This document shows positions 50,831 to 59,007 of a stretch of DNA of 64,000 nucleotides, one piece after another. The stretch is from Streptomyces sp. B3I8 (lineage in GTDB: Bacteria > Actinomycetota > Actinomycetes > Streptomycetales > Streptomycetaceae): positions 310,001 through 374,000 of the forward strand of contig NZ_JAUSYN010000001.1 of the NCBI RefSeq assembly GCF_030816915.1, written 5' to 3'. The translations under genes were made by a program, and so were the position numbers. Each line of letters opens with the position of its first letter. The first letter of the stretch is position 1. The notes under the pieces were generated by a model. It had not been told where the DNA came from. It ran no database searches and saw only the letters and a program-made list of their open reading frames with translations.

Positions 50831-51829
50831 TCATCGGGTGCGGTCCGGGGCGGGTGCCGTGCCGTCCGCCATCAGGCCGGCCGCGCCCTGCGCGAGCATC
50901 TCCGCGGCCAGTTCGTGTCCCAGCGCACGCGCCCGGTCGGCCGTGCGGGGCACCGGCGCGGTGGCGGACAGCCGTACCAGCGTGGCACCGTCGGTCGTGC
51001 CGACGACGCCGCGCAGACGCATCTCCCCCCGGGTCCGGTCGGCCAGCGCGCCCACGGGAGCGCTGCAGCCCGCCTCCAGGGCGGCGAGCACGGCCCGCTC
51101 GGCCGTCACCGCGATCCGCGTCGAGGGGTCGTCGAGCGGGGCGAGCGCCGCGATCAGCTCCGCGTCGTCCGCGCCGCACTCCACGGCCAGTGCGCCCTGG
51201 CCGGGCGCGGGCAGCAGCGTGCCGGCCGGCAGGACGTCGGTCGCCTCACCGGCACGGCCGAGCCGGCCCAGTCCGGCGGCGGCCAGCACCACGGCGTCCA
51301 GGCCGCCGGCGGTGACGTATCCCATGCGGGTGTCGATGTTGCCCCGTACGGGGACCGTCTCGAACTCCGTGCCGCGGCTGCGGGCGTACGCGTTGAGCTG
51401 CGCGGCACGGCGCGGCGAGCCGGTGCCGATGCGGGCGCCGCGCGGCAGGTCCGCGAGCGTGTGCCCGTCCCGCGCGACGAGCACGTCGCGCGGGTCCTCG
51501 CGCGCGGGGATCGCGGCCAGGACCAGTTCCCGCGGCTGCCGGGTCGGCAGGTCCTTCAGCGAGTGCACGGCGAGGTCCACCTCGCCGCGGACCAGCGCCT
51601 CGCGCAACGCGGCGGCGAACACACCGGTGCCGCCGATCCGCGCGAGGTCCTCGCGCGAGACGTCACCGTAGGTGGTGATCTCGACGAGTTCGACGGGGTG
51701 TCCGGTCATCCGGGTCACGGCTCGCGCCACCTGCCCGGACTGGGCCAGGGCCAGTGCGCTGCGCCGGGTCCCCAGCCGCAGGGTCCGTCCGGTCCTCCCG
51801 GGCCGGCCCGCCCGGGTCCGCGCCGTCAC
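50831..51829 (-). CDS. hemC: Hydroxymethylbilane synthase (porphobilinogen deaminase)
   Basis: The 332-residue enzyme joins four porphobilinogens into hydroxymethylbilane on the way to haem, sirohaem or corrins. Typical segments are visible: LRLGTRRSALALAQ at the N-terminus, VHSLKDLPT, IGTGSPRRAAQL, and EAGCSAPVGA with the cofactor-attaching Cys near 250. The GTG start at 51829 overlaps the upstream stop (GTGA), so it is coupled to the flavin reductase gene. It is not surrounded by hemA, hemD or hemB, and may be an additional copy devoted to this cluster. Confidence 0.93.
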   Translation of the reverse strand: MTARTRAGRPGRTGRTLRLGTRRSALALAQSGQVARAVTRMTGHPVELVEITTYGDVSREDLARIGGTGVFAAALREALVRGEVDLAVHSLKDLPTRQPRELVLAAIPAREDPRDVLVARDGHTLADLPRGARIGTGSPRRAAQLNAYARSRGTEFETVPVRGNIDTRMGYVTAGGLDAVVLAAAGLGRLGRAGEATDVLPAGTLLPAPGQGALAVECGADDAELIAALAPLDDPSTRIAVTAERAVLAALEAGCSAPVGALADRTRGEMRLRGVVGTTDGATLVRLSATAPVPRTADRARALGHELAAEMLAQGAAGLMADGTAPAPDRTR

Positions 51830-52581
51830 GCCGGCCCGCACGTACGGCACCGCACCGCGCGACGCGTGGAGCGCTGCGGGGTGCCCGTCAGCGGGCCCCG
51901 CCTGGCATCGTCCGCGGTCTCGGTGATCTCGGCGTGGTCGGCGCAGACCGCGGCACCGCAGGTGAGGCAGACGCCGACGGCCGGGGCCGCCAGGTCCTTC
52001 GTACGGCAGTCGAGACACTGCATCGGTACTCCTCGTGGAGCGTGACGGCCTCGTCGGCCGGTACGGGTGGGCGGGAGTCGCAGGGGTACGGCGTAGCCGC
52101 CGTCGTGGCGTATCAGTCCGGGCGTCTCCTCCCGCACACCGCCGGCGTCGACCTCGCCGACGACCAGGACGTGGTCCCCCGCGGGGTGCCGGGCGACGAC
52201 ACGCGCCGTGAGCCAGGCCGGCACCCCGGGCAGGAGCGGGAGTCCGTCGTGCTCCAGCAGGCGTTCGTGCCCGGCGAACCGGTCGGCGTCGCTGCGCGCG
52301 AACCGGTCGGCCAGTTCGGCGTCGTCCGGTCCCAGCAGGTGGACGGCGAAGCGGCCGGCCCGTTCCACGGCGGGCGCCGCGGAGGCACCGCTCGCCACGC
52401 AGAAGGAGATCAGCGCCGGTTCCAGGGAGACGGAGCAGAAGGACGTCGCGGTGAAGCCCGCGGGTCCGGGGACGGTGACGACGGTGACGCCGGCGGCGTG
52501 GCGCCGCAGGGTGCGGCGCAGCAGCGCCGGGGTGCCTGCGGGCGGGCCGCCGCGCAGCGGCACGGCGGACTGGGGCAGCAT
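51826..52581 (-). CDS. Flavin reductase fused in frame to a DUF2180-like zinc-binding module
   Basis: Residues 1-180 are a split-barrel flavin reductase (HAAGVTVVT, GFTATSFCSVSLEPALISFC, then FAVHLLGPDDAELADRF) that supplies reduced FMN or FAD to a monooxygenase, here probably the one at 54551. The last 65 residues match small DUF2180 proteins, with MQCLDC, VCLTCGAAVCADH and a final CRTC. No stop separates them, yet a GAGGAG ribosome site sits five bases before an in-frame ATG at 52023. The zinc module can therefore also be made alone. I chose start ATG 52581 for its GGGAAGA site. Confidence 0.82.
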   Translation of the reverse strand: MLPQSAVPLRGGPPAGTPALLRRTLRRHAAGVTVVTVPGPAGFTATSFCSVSLEPALISFCVASGASAAPAVERAGRFAVHLLGPDDAELADRFARSDADRFAGHERLLEHDGLPLLPGVPAWLTARVVARHPAGDHVLVVGEVDAGGVREETPGLIRHDGGYAVPLRLPPTRTGRRGRHAPRGVPMQCLDCRTKDLAAPAVGVCLTCGAAVCADHAEITETADDARRGPLTGTPQRSTRRAVRCRTCGPA

Positions 52582-52686
52582 GGGTCTTCCCTTCGCTCGC
52601 GGTCCCGGCCCGGGGGCCGCCCGCAGGGGGGTGTGGCCTCCCCCACGGGCGGCGTCCACCGTGAACACGGGGCACGAGGGCCGGTG

Positions 52687-53616
52687 TCAGGCGCCGGAGC
52701 CGGCCGCCGCGCTGTCCACGAGCGGATGCGCCGTCAGGTGCTCGAGCAGCTCCTGGAGCTGCTCGGTCTCCTCCTTTGGCAGTGGCAGCAGCGGTGTGCG
52801 CGGGTAGCCGGCGTCGCGGCCCTGGAACCGCAGGCCCGCCTTGATCGCCCGCGGCAGGCCGTAGCCGACGATGAACTGCAGGAACGGCAGCAGTTGCGCG
52901 AGGACGGCGTCGGCCCGCTCGTCGTCGCCCGACGTGGCCGCGGCGTGGAGCGCCAGGGCCCATTCCGGGACGAGGCAGGGTGCCGCCGTGCACCAGCCGA
53001 CGGCACCGGAACGGAAGGCCTCGAGCGCGACCGGGTTGTTGCCGTTGTAGACCGACAAGGCCCCGTCGGACAGTTCACGCAGGGCCCGGAAGCGGGCGAC
53101 GTCGCCGGAACTCTCCTTGACCATGGTGAGGTTGGGGATCTTCCGGGCGAGCGCGACCACGGTCTCCGGCCGCAGGTCGATGCCGCTGGTGCCGGGGTTG
53201 TTGTAGAGCATGAGCGGGAGGTCGGTGGCCGCCGCCACCGCGGCGTAGTGCCCCTCGAGTTCCGCCTCGGTCAGCTTCCAGTACACCTGGGGCAGCACCA
53301 TGATCGCGGTGGCGCCGTTGCGGGCGGCCACCCGGGCCCGGCGGATCGTGCCCTCCGTGCTCCAGTGCGAGACGCCCACCAGGGTGGGCACCCTGCGTGC
53401 GACGGTCTGCAGGGTGGTCTCGCAGACGGCGTCCCATTCCCTCTCGCGGAGGTAGGCACTCTCGCCGGTGCTGCCCAGCGGGGCGACGGCGTGACTGCCC
53501 GCGGCCACCAGGTCCTCCGTGAGCCGGCCGAGGGCGGCGAGGTCGACGTCGCCGGTGACCGGTTCGAAGGGGGTGACGGGGTAGGAGATGATCCCCTTCA
53601 GCGGCGGGTTCGTCAT
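52687..53616 (-). CDS. DapA-family lyase/aldolase (dihydrodipicolinate synthase-like)
   Basis: The 309-residue TIM barrel has GSTGES (about 48-53), the Tyr in LMLYNNPGTSG (about 136-146) and the Schiff-base Lys in LTMVKESSGD (about 165). Family members cleave or form C-C bonds of 2-oxo acids; DapA itself is only one member. Neighbouring monooxygenase and class II aldolase genes argue for a role in a catabolic or biosynthetic pathway rather than lysine synthesis. The ATG overlaps the stop of the aldolase gene by one base (TGATG). Confidence 0.9.
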   Translation of the reverse strand: MTNPPLKGIISYPVTPFEPVTGDVDLAALGRLTEDLVAAGSHAVAPLGSTGESAYLREREWDAVCETTLQTVARRVPTLVGVSHWSTEGTIRRARVAARNGATAIMVLPQVYWKLTEAELEGHYAAVAAATDLPLMLYNNPGTSGIDLRPETVVALARKIPNLTMVKESSGDVARFRALRELSDGALSVYNGNNPVALEAFRSGAVGWCTAAPCLVPEWALALHAAATSGDDERADAVLAQLLPFLQFIVGYGLPRAIKAGLRFQGRDAGYPRTPLLPLPKEETEQLQELLEHLTAHPLVDSAAAGSGA

Positions 53617-54413
53617 CAGAGTTCCACCTGGCCCGAGAGGCAGTCGGGGTGGTTGCGCAGGGCCTTGCGCGCGTAGTAGCCGAAGTTGGCCTTGTTGCGG
53701 CGGTCGCTGGAGGTCCAGTCGTGGGCCTCACGGGCGAGCTCGGGGTCGAGCGGCTGGACGGTGCCGGCCGACATCGCCAGGAGCTGCAGGCGGGCGGCGC
53801 GCTCGATGAGCATCGCCAGATTGCACGCCTCCTCGACGGTGGAGCCGGTCACGAGCTGGCCGTGGTGGGCCAGGAGGATGGCGCGCTTGTCGCCGAGCGC
53901 TCCGGCGATGATCTCGCCCTCCTCGTTGCCGACCGGCACCCCCGGCCAGGTCTTGAGGAAGGCGCAGTCGTCGTACAGGGGCGTGGTGTCCATCTGGGAG
54001 ACCACGAGGGGGACCTCCAGCATGGCGAGCGCGGCGGTGTGCAGGGAGTGGGTGTGGACGATGCAGTTGACGTCCTCCCGGGCCCGGTAGATCCAGGAGT
54101 GGAAGCGGTTGGCGGGGTTGGCCATGCCCTCCCCCTCCAGGACCCGCAGGTCCTCGTCCACCAGCAGCAGGTTGTCCTCGGTGATCTCGTCGAAACCGAG
54201 GCCCAGACGCTGGGTGTAGTAGGTGCCGGGCTGCTCCCCCCGGGCGCTGATCTGTCCGGCCAGGCCCGAGTCGTGGCCCCCGTCGAAGGCGATGCGGCAC
54301 GTCAGGGCGAGCTTCTGCCGCGTGGTCAGCTTCGAGTCGCCGAAGTGGTCGTTCATCTGCCGCTGGGCGCGGTCGACGAGCACGTCCTTCGAGTCTCGCA
54401 GGGTGTCTGCCAT
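53616..54413 (-). CDS. Class II aldolase/adducin family protein
   Basis: This 265-residue zinc-dependent aldolase or decarboxylase has CIVHTHSLHTAA with the paired metal His, LLAHHGQLV with the third His, and an acidic metal-site candidate. The ATG at 54413 begins MADTLRDS. It is transcribed just before the DapA-like gene with a one-base overlap, so the two enzymes are likely made together and may act in succession. Its substrate is not identifiable from sequence. Confidence 0.9.
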   Translation of the reverse strand: MADTLRDSKDVLVDRAQRQMNDHFGDSKLTTRQKLALTCRIAFDGGHDSGLAGQISARGEQPGTYYTQRLGLGFDEITEDNLLLVDEDLRVLEGEGMANPANRFHSWIYRAREDVNCIVHTHSLHTAALAMLEVPLVVSQMDTTPLYDDCAFLKTWPGVPVGNEEGEIIAGALGDKRAILLAHHGQLVTGSTVEEACNLAMLIERAARLQLLAMSAGTVQPLDPELAREAHDWTSSDRRNKANFGYYARKALRNHPDCLSGQVEL

Positions 54414-54550
54414 TCTCCGCTCCAGTCCCGAGGGCACGCTCGCGCGCGGCCCCGTGTCAGTGTGCTGCCTGAACAGCACGGCAAGGAAACCATGTTCACC
54501 ATAGGACACCTTGTGTCCTGCGGGCAAGGTTCCCCGTGCCGTCGGCCGCC

Positions 54551-55756
54551 TCACAGGAGCGCGGTCTCCGTGGGCAGCCCGAGCAGGTACCGTCCCGTCA
54601 CCTCGTACATGGGCTGCCTGATCTGGACATGGGCGGTCATCGTGTGGGCGTCCCGGAAGCGGCGCTGCAGCGGTGAGGTCTCGTAGACGGCCGACGTGCC
54701 GCCGAGTTCGTACATCGCCGTGGTCACGTCGGCGGCGGTCCGGGCGGCATGGGCCGCGGCCAGCCGGAGGCGCACCCGCAGCTCGTCCTCCACGGGCGCC
54801 TCGTCCCGCGCCGCGCGCCAGGCGTCGTCGACCGCCTGACGGAAGAGCAGACGTGCCGCCTGGAGGGAGGCTTCCGCCCTGGCCAGCGTGTCCTGCGTCC
54901 GCGACCTCTCGGCCAGCGTGCGGGCGGACCCGAGCGGCTTCTTCACGGTGGCGAGCGCGCGGAGGTCGTCCACCGCGCCGCGGGCGTTGCCCAGTGCGGC
55001 GGCGGCCACCGACGCGGCGAAGAAACCGAGGAGCGGGAAGCGGTACAGCGCCCCGGCCCCGGCCGGAGGGCCGTCGACGACCGACACCACGCGGTGTTCG
55101 GGCACGAACACCTCCTCGGCCACGCAGTCGTGACTCCCCGTGGCCCGCATGCCGACCGTGTGCCAGGTGTCCAGGATCTCCAGCTCCGCCACGGGCACTG
55201 CCACGACCAGCGGCCTCGGCCCGGAGCCGGCGCCGTCCGCGTCCGCGTCCGCGGCCATGCATCCCGCGAAGAGCCAGTCGGCGTGCGGGACGCCGCTGCA
55301 GAACGTCCAGCGGCCGGACACCACGACACCGCCCCCGACCGCACGGGCGCGGGCGGTCGGGGCCCACACCCCCACCGCCGTCGACCGGGGGTCGCCGAAG
55401 ACCTCGTCGGCGCCCTCCGCGGACAGGTACGCGCTCAGCAGGCTGGACGTCATCGCGATGGCGACGCACCAGCCCGCGGAGGCGTCGCCCCGCGCGACCG
55501 TCTCGGCCGCCTCCAGCATCACCGAAGGGGGCGTCTGGGGGCCGCCCGCCGAGCGGCACACCCCGGTGCGCAGCAGGCCGTTCGCGACCAGCTCGCGCAC
55601 GAGGGCATCGTCGAGCGCTCGACGCTTCTCCCCGGCCCCGGCCACCGAGGCGGCCAGGTCGGAGCAGCGCGCGGCGGCACGACGCAGTTCTCCGAAACCG
55701 TCGAGGACATCGGGGACGTCGTCCGCGGCCCCGTCCGGTCCACCGGCATCACGCAT
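54551..55756 (-). CDS. Flavin-dependent monooxygenase of the acyl-CoA dehydrogenase fold
   Basis: The 401-residue protein has an N-terminal helical domain, a central beta domain (VSGRWTFCSGVPHADWLFAG, TWHTVGMRATGSHD) and a C-terminal helical domain ending in TSPLQRRFRDAHTMTAHVQ. The segment with a late Arg-Asp-His lacks an acyl-CoA dehydrogenase catalytic Glu pattern and is typical of group D monooxygenases (HsaA, HpaB-like), which use reduced flavin from a partner. A flavin reductase is encoded 2 kb downstream. It diverges from the MarR paralogue at 55873, whose operator lies between. Confidence 0.85.
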   Translation of the reverse strand: MRDAGGPDGAADDVPDVLDGFGELRRAAARCSDLAASVAGAGEKRRALDDALVRELVANGLLRTGVCRSAGGPQTPPSVMLEAAETVARGDASAGWCVAIAMTSSLLSAYLSAEGADEVFGDPRSTAVGVWAPTARARAVGGGVVVSGRWTFCSGVPHADWLFAGCMAADADADGAGSGPRPLVVAVPVAELEILDTWHTVGMRATGSHDCVAEEVFVPEHRVVSVVDGPPAGAGALYRFPLLGFFAASVAAAALGNARGAVDDLRALATVKKPLGSARTLAERSRTQDTLARAEASLQAARLLFRQAVDDAWRAARDEAPVEDELRVRLRLAAAHAARTAADVTTAMYELGGTSAVYETSPLQRRFRDAHTMTAHVQIRQPMYEVTGRYLLGLPTETALL

Positions 55757-55826
55757 CGTCCAGTTCCTCCCCGCAGTCGTCCCGCGCCGGCCCGGAACGC
55801 GGGACGACGCGCGCCACCCTCATAAA

Positions 55827-55839
55827 TTGGCAGTGCCTA
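55827..55839. promoter_or_regulatory. Candidate MarR operator before paralogue 2
   Basis: TTGGCA-G-TGCCTA is identical to the second site upstream of the first MarR gene (47879). It sits 33 bases before the MarR start and 70 before the monooxygenase start. Confidence 0.78.
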
Positions 55840-55872
55840 TCATTGCAGACACGACCCGACCGGGAGACCGCG

Positions 55873-56523
55873 ATGACAGACGTTCCAGACACCGCACCCC
55901 ACGAGCAGCTCCTGGTGGGGCTTGTCCGGCTCGGCCAGGCGCTGCGCATCAACAGCTACCGCAACGCGGGCCCCTACCGACTGTCCCCGCTGCAGGCGGA
56001 CATTCTCACGATACTGAGGGGGGATCAGCGGCCCCGACGTCCCAGCGAGCTCACCCACGCGCTCACCTCCTCGCCCCCCACCATCAGCGACGCGGTCAAG
56101 ACCCTCACCACGAAGGGACTCGTGGAGCGCCGGCGCGACCCGTCCGACGCCCGGGCGGTCTTCCTGACCCTCACACCGGACGGGCACACGGAGGCCGACC
56201 GGCTGGCGCGCATGCCTGCGGTGTTCGGCGAGGCGATGGCGGCCCTCTCGCCGGACGACGTCGCCGCCATGCTGCGCGGCACCAGCACCATGATCAGGTC
56301 CCTCCAGGAGAACCAGGCCATCCCCGTCACGAAGATGTGTCTGACCTGCGAACTCTTCCGTCCCGAAGCCCATCCCTCCAGCGACAGACCGCATCACTGC
56401 GCGTTCCTCGACAGCCCCCTCGCCGACCTCGAACTGCGCCTGGACTGTTCCGACCACCACACGGCCCGAGCGCGGCCCGCCGCGGCCGGGGACACCCGCG
56501 GGCACGCCCACCCCGACGGTTGA
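55873..56523 (+). CDS. MarR-type regulator with a C-terminal cysteine cluster (paralogue 2)
   Basis: The 216-residue regulator is closely related to paralogue 1 across its full length (SPPTISDAVKTLTTKGLVERRRD; NAGPYRLSPLQADIL in both). Cys156, Cys159, Cys176 and Cys192 fall at identical positions. The tail is 18 residues longer, His/Ala-rich. It diverges from the monooxygenase gene and likely controls that cluster and itself through the shared TTGGCA operator. Paralogue 1 and 2 could regulate each other's promoters because the operator is the same. Confidence 0.88.
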   Translation: MTDVPDTAPHEQLLVGLVRLGQALRINSYRNAGPYRLSPLQADILTILRGDQRPRRPSELTHALTSSPPTISDAVKTLTTKGLVERRRDPSDARAVFLTLTPDGHTEADRLARMPAVFGEAMAALSPDDVAAMLRGTSTMIRSLQENQAIPVTKMCLTCELFRPEAHPSSDRPHHCAFLDSPLADLELRLDCSDHHTARARPAAAGDTRGHAHPDG

Positions 56524-56524
56524 T

Positions 56525-56557
56525 TAGGAGTCCTATGCATTTTAGTTAGGAGTCCTA
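56525..56557. promoter_or_regulatory. Twin palindromes upstream of the redoxin gene
   Basis: TAGGA-G-TCCTA occurs at 56525-56535 and 56547-56557, centres 22 bases apart. The local composition is AT-rich against a GC-rich background. It is a different motif from the TTGGCA operator and probably binds a dimeric repressor of the redoxin gene. Confidence 0.75.
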
Positions 56558-56627
56558 TACACTTCCCGTCGTCGCCCCGCCGACCCCGCCGCCCGGGGAC
56601 CGCTCCCCCTCACCCAGGAGAAAGCCC

Positions 56628-57227
56628 ATGTCCCGTACTCCCGCGCACCGCCCCGCCCCCGCCTGGGACATCAGCCAGTGGTTCAACTCCGACGCACTGG
56701 ACCTGGACCGGCTCCGGGGCAAGGTCGTCGTCCTGGAGGCGTTCCAGATGCTGTGTCCCGGATGCGTCGCCCACGCCCTCCCGCAGGCCAAGCGCCTGGA
56801 GGCCGCCTTCGCCGGGGCCGACGTCCAGGTCGTCGGACTGCACTCGGTCTTCGAGCACCATGCCGCGATGACCCCTGTGTCGCTGGAGGCCTTCCTCGCG
56901 GAGTACGGGCTGACGTTCCCGGTGGGCGTCGACCGGCACGCCGAGGACGGTACGACACCGCTCACCTTCGCCCGCTACGCCATGCAGGGCACTCCCACCA
57001 CCGTCCTGATCGACCGGGAGGGAAGGCTGCGCATGCAACGGTTCGGCAGCGTGGACGACCTGGTGCTCGGCGCATCCGTCGCCACGCTTCTCGCGGAACG
57101 GAGCGAGCCCGCCGACGGGCCACTGCCCGAGGCCGCCCACACGCATGCGGCCGGACGCACGCCCGAGCCCGCCCACGCGCACGCGCACGAGGGCGGCGTG
57201 TGCACCGTGGGCGGGGAATGCACCTGA
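56628..57227 (+). CDS. Thioredoxin-like redoxin with a His/Cys-rich tail
   Basis: The 199-residue protein has a thioredoxin-fold domain (VVVLEAFQMLCPGCVAHALPQ with CPGC at about 43-46; TPTTVLIDREGRL at about 122) of the TlpA/AhpC-like group. The C-terminal 35 residues carry repeated His (AHTHAAG, then AHAHAHEG) and end CTVGGECT with two further Cys, likely a metal-binding tail. There is no signal peptide, so it acts in the cytosol. The twin palindromes 71-100 bases upstream suggest regulated expression, maybe by metal or thiol stress. Confidence 0.85.
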   Translation: MSRTPAHRPAPAWDISQWFNSDALDLDRLRGKVVVLEAFQMLCPGCVAHALPQAKRLEAAFAGADVQVVGLHSVFEHHAAMTPVSLEAFLAEYGLTFPVGVDRHAEDGTTPLTFARYAMQGTPTTVLIDREGRLRMQRFGSVDDLVLGASVATLLAERSEPADGPLPEAAHTHAAGRTPEPAHAHAHEGGVCTVGGECT

Positions 57228-57417
57228 AGGAGCCGGCACCTGACCGGGCGCACTCGCCGTGCGAGGGCGCCCGAGCCCGCCGCCCGGTGCCGGGCGCCCG
57301 CAGCGGCGCAAGAAAACGACAACCTTCGGCCAATGGCGTCCGGAGAGGATTGCCGGTGCCCGTCCCGACCCGCGGGGCAGGCACGCGACCACCACCGGAA
57401 GACGACAGGTACCACCC

Positions 57418-58023
57418 ATGCAAGGGACCGCGGTGAGGGGAAGCACCGCTTCCGCTCCTGCCCGTCCGCCCGCCGGCGGCTTCGCGCCGGACAGCGACGA
57501 TTTCCTCCGGACCTTCTACGACCAGTACGGCCCTGAACTCCAGCGCTACGCGACCCGGTTGCTCGACGGCGACTGGCACCGGGCGGAGGACGTCGTCCAG
57601 GAGACGGCGGCCCGCGCCTGGCGGCACGCCGGGTTCCTGAGGGCACATCACGCCGCGCTGCGGCCCTGGCTGTTCACCGTGGTCAGGAATCTGGCGCTGG
57701 ACCATCACCGGGCCCGGCGGCTACGGCCGTTGAAGCTGCTGCCCGTCGAGGAACTCGACGCCGTCTGCGAGGGCCCGGACCACCTGCTCACCCTGCATGT
57801 GGTCCTCGACGCGCTCAAGGACCTCAACGAGCAGCAGCGGACGGTGATCAGGCTCATGTACTACCTGGAGTACAGCGTGGCCCAGGCCGCCGAACACCTG
57901 GGCATACCGCAGGGAACGGTCAAGAGCCGTGCCTTCTACGCCATGCGGGCCCTGCGCAGGGCACTGGAGGCACGGGGAGTGCCGAGCGGACCGGCCGCCG
58001 GCGCGGAACGGCGCGAGGCCTGA
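57418..58023 (+). CDS. ECF-type RNA polymerase sigma factor
   Basis: The 201-residue protein has region 2 (FLRTFYDQYGPELQRYATRLL, then RAEDVVQETAARAWR) and region 4 (LKDLNEQQRTVIRLMYYLEYSVAQAAEHLGIPQGTVKSR). ATG 57418 is preferred; the preceding AGGT is a weak ribosome site, so GTG 57433 is possible. A small zinc anti-sigma gene follows 89 bases later, so the pair probably forms a signal-responsive regulon. The redoxin gene upstream could belong to it. Confidence 0.92.
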   Translation: MQGTAVRGSTASAPARPPAGGFAPDSDDFLRTFYDQYGPELQRYATRLLDGDWHRAEDVVQETAARAWRHAGFLRAHHAALRPWLFTVVRNLALDHHRARRLRPLKLLPVEELDAVCEGPDHLLTLHVVLDALKDLNEQQRTVIRLMYYLEYSVAQAAEHLGIPQGTVKSRAFYAMRALRRALEARGVPSGPAAGAERREA

Positions 58024-58112
58024 AAACGCCCCCTGTCCGCGGTCGGGGTGAACCGCCCGGGGGCGGGGGACGTTCCAGCCGTAGCTGACGGAGTCCGCGC
58101 CGAGGAGATGCC

Positions 58113-58358
58113 ATGCGCTGTGAACGAGCCCGAGAGGACCTGACGGTCCAGATCCTGTCGGCGGGCCGGCACGGACCGCCGGACGCGGCGAGCGCGGAGC
58201 ACCTCGACGGCTGTGCCGCGTGCGCGGCGGAACACCGTCGGCTCCGCCACACGCGCGCTCTGCTCTCCCGCGTTCCCCTGGAGGCGTTCGACGCCCTTCA
58301 GGCCGGCGCCGCCGTCCGGGAGCCTGCCGCACCGCGGGGAACTCGCGGACCGCGGTAG
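58113..58358 (+). CDS. Small soluble zinc anti-sigma factor
   Basis: The 81-residue protein contains HLDGCAACAAEH near 29-40, the H-x3-C-x2-C motif of ZAS anti-sigma factors. It has no transmembrane helix and is shorter than many family members, similar in design to soluble redox-sensing anti-sigma factors. It follows the ECF sigma gene in the same orientation and should bind and silence it. The low-complexity C-terminus may be disordered. Confidence 0.85.
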   Translation: MRCERAREDLTVQILSAGRHGPPDAASAEHLDGCAACAAEHRRLRHTRALLSRVPLEAFDALQAGAAVREPAAPRGTRGPR

Positions 58359-58490
58359 ACGTGGGACGGCAGGCTCCGGGACGGCACGGGCGGGGCGAGC
58401 CGTCCGGTGGCCCGCCTCGCCTCTGTCAGGCCCGCCGCGCCGCCGGTACCGCCGCCTGCTTCGCCGTCGGCATCGGCTGCACCGCTCGCT

Positions 58491-58946
58491 TCACAGGCCT
58501 GCGTGCGGTGGCTTCGGTGTCCGGTTGCGCTGAAGCTGCCATGCCTCGGGGGTGACTGGCGTGTAGAGGTTGACGAGGGATCCGTCGGGGTCGCGGACAA
58601 GAGCCGACACATTGCCCCACGGCATCATGGTCGGAGGCTGAACGACATCAAGATCGTCGCCGAGATCGGCCGCAAGCCTCTCGTACACGGCGTTGGTGTC
58701 GTCGACGAGGAACTCGACGATCGCACTGTTGTTTGCACCCCCACGAGGCGTGTTGGTGGTGATGAAAGCGATGCGGGCGGAGCCGCTGACAGCGACGGTG
58801 GCCGAGGGGGTCACCAGTTCGACGAAATCCTCGGTGAGGTACTGCGGAGTCGCACCGGTGAGGGCCCTGTAGAAGCGGACGAGCCGCGGAACGTCATCGG
58901 TGATGAGACGGACGGAGGCGAGCTGCACTGCGGCTGAGACGGTCAT
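58491..58946 (-). CDS. VOC (glyoxalase/bleomycin resistance) superfamily protein
   Basis: This 151-residue protein has two beta-alpha-beta-beta-beta modules: the first with LASVRLITDDVPRLVRFYRALTG, the second with VEFLVDDTNAVYERL and ending DPDGSLVNLYTP, the latter providing a metal ligand region. Family roles include lyase, dioxygenase and drug binding. It diverges from the WYL regulator with 61 bases between starts, which probably controls it. Confidence 0.9.
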   Translation of the reverse strand: MTVSAAVQLASVRLITDDVPRLVRFYRALTGATPQYLTEDFVELVTPSATVAVSGSARIAFITTNTPRGGANNSAIVEFLVDDTNAVYERLAADLGDDLDVVQPPTMMPWGNVSALVRDPDGSLVNLYTPVTPEAWQLQRNRTPKPPHAGL

Positions 58947-59007
58947 GCGGTCACCTTAGGATCAATACAGGTCATGTTCCGCCCGGAAATACCGCATCAT
59001 CGCAGGT

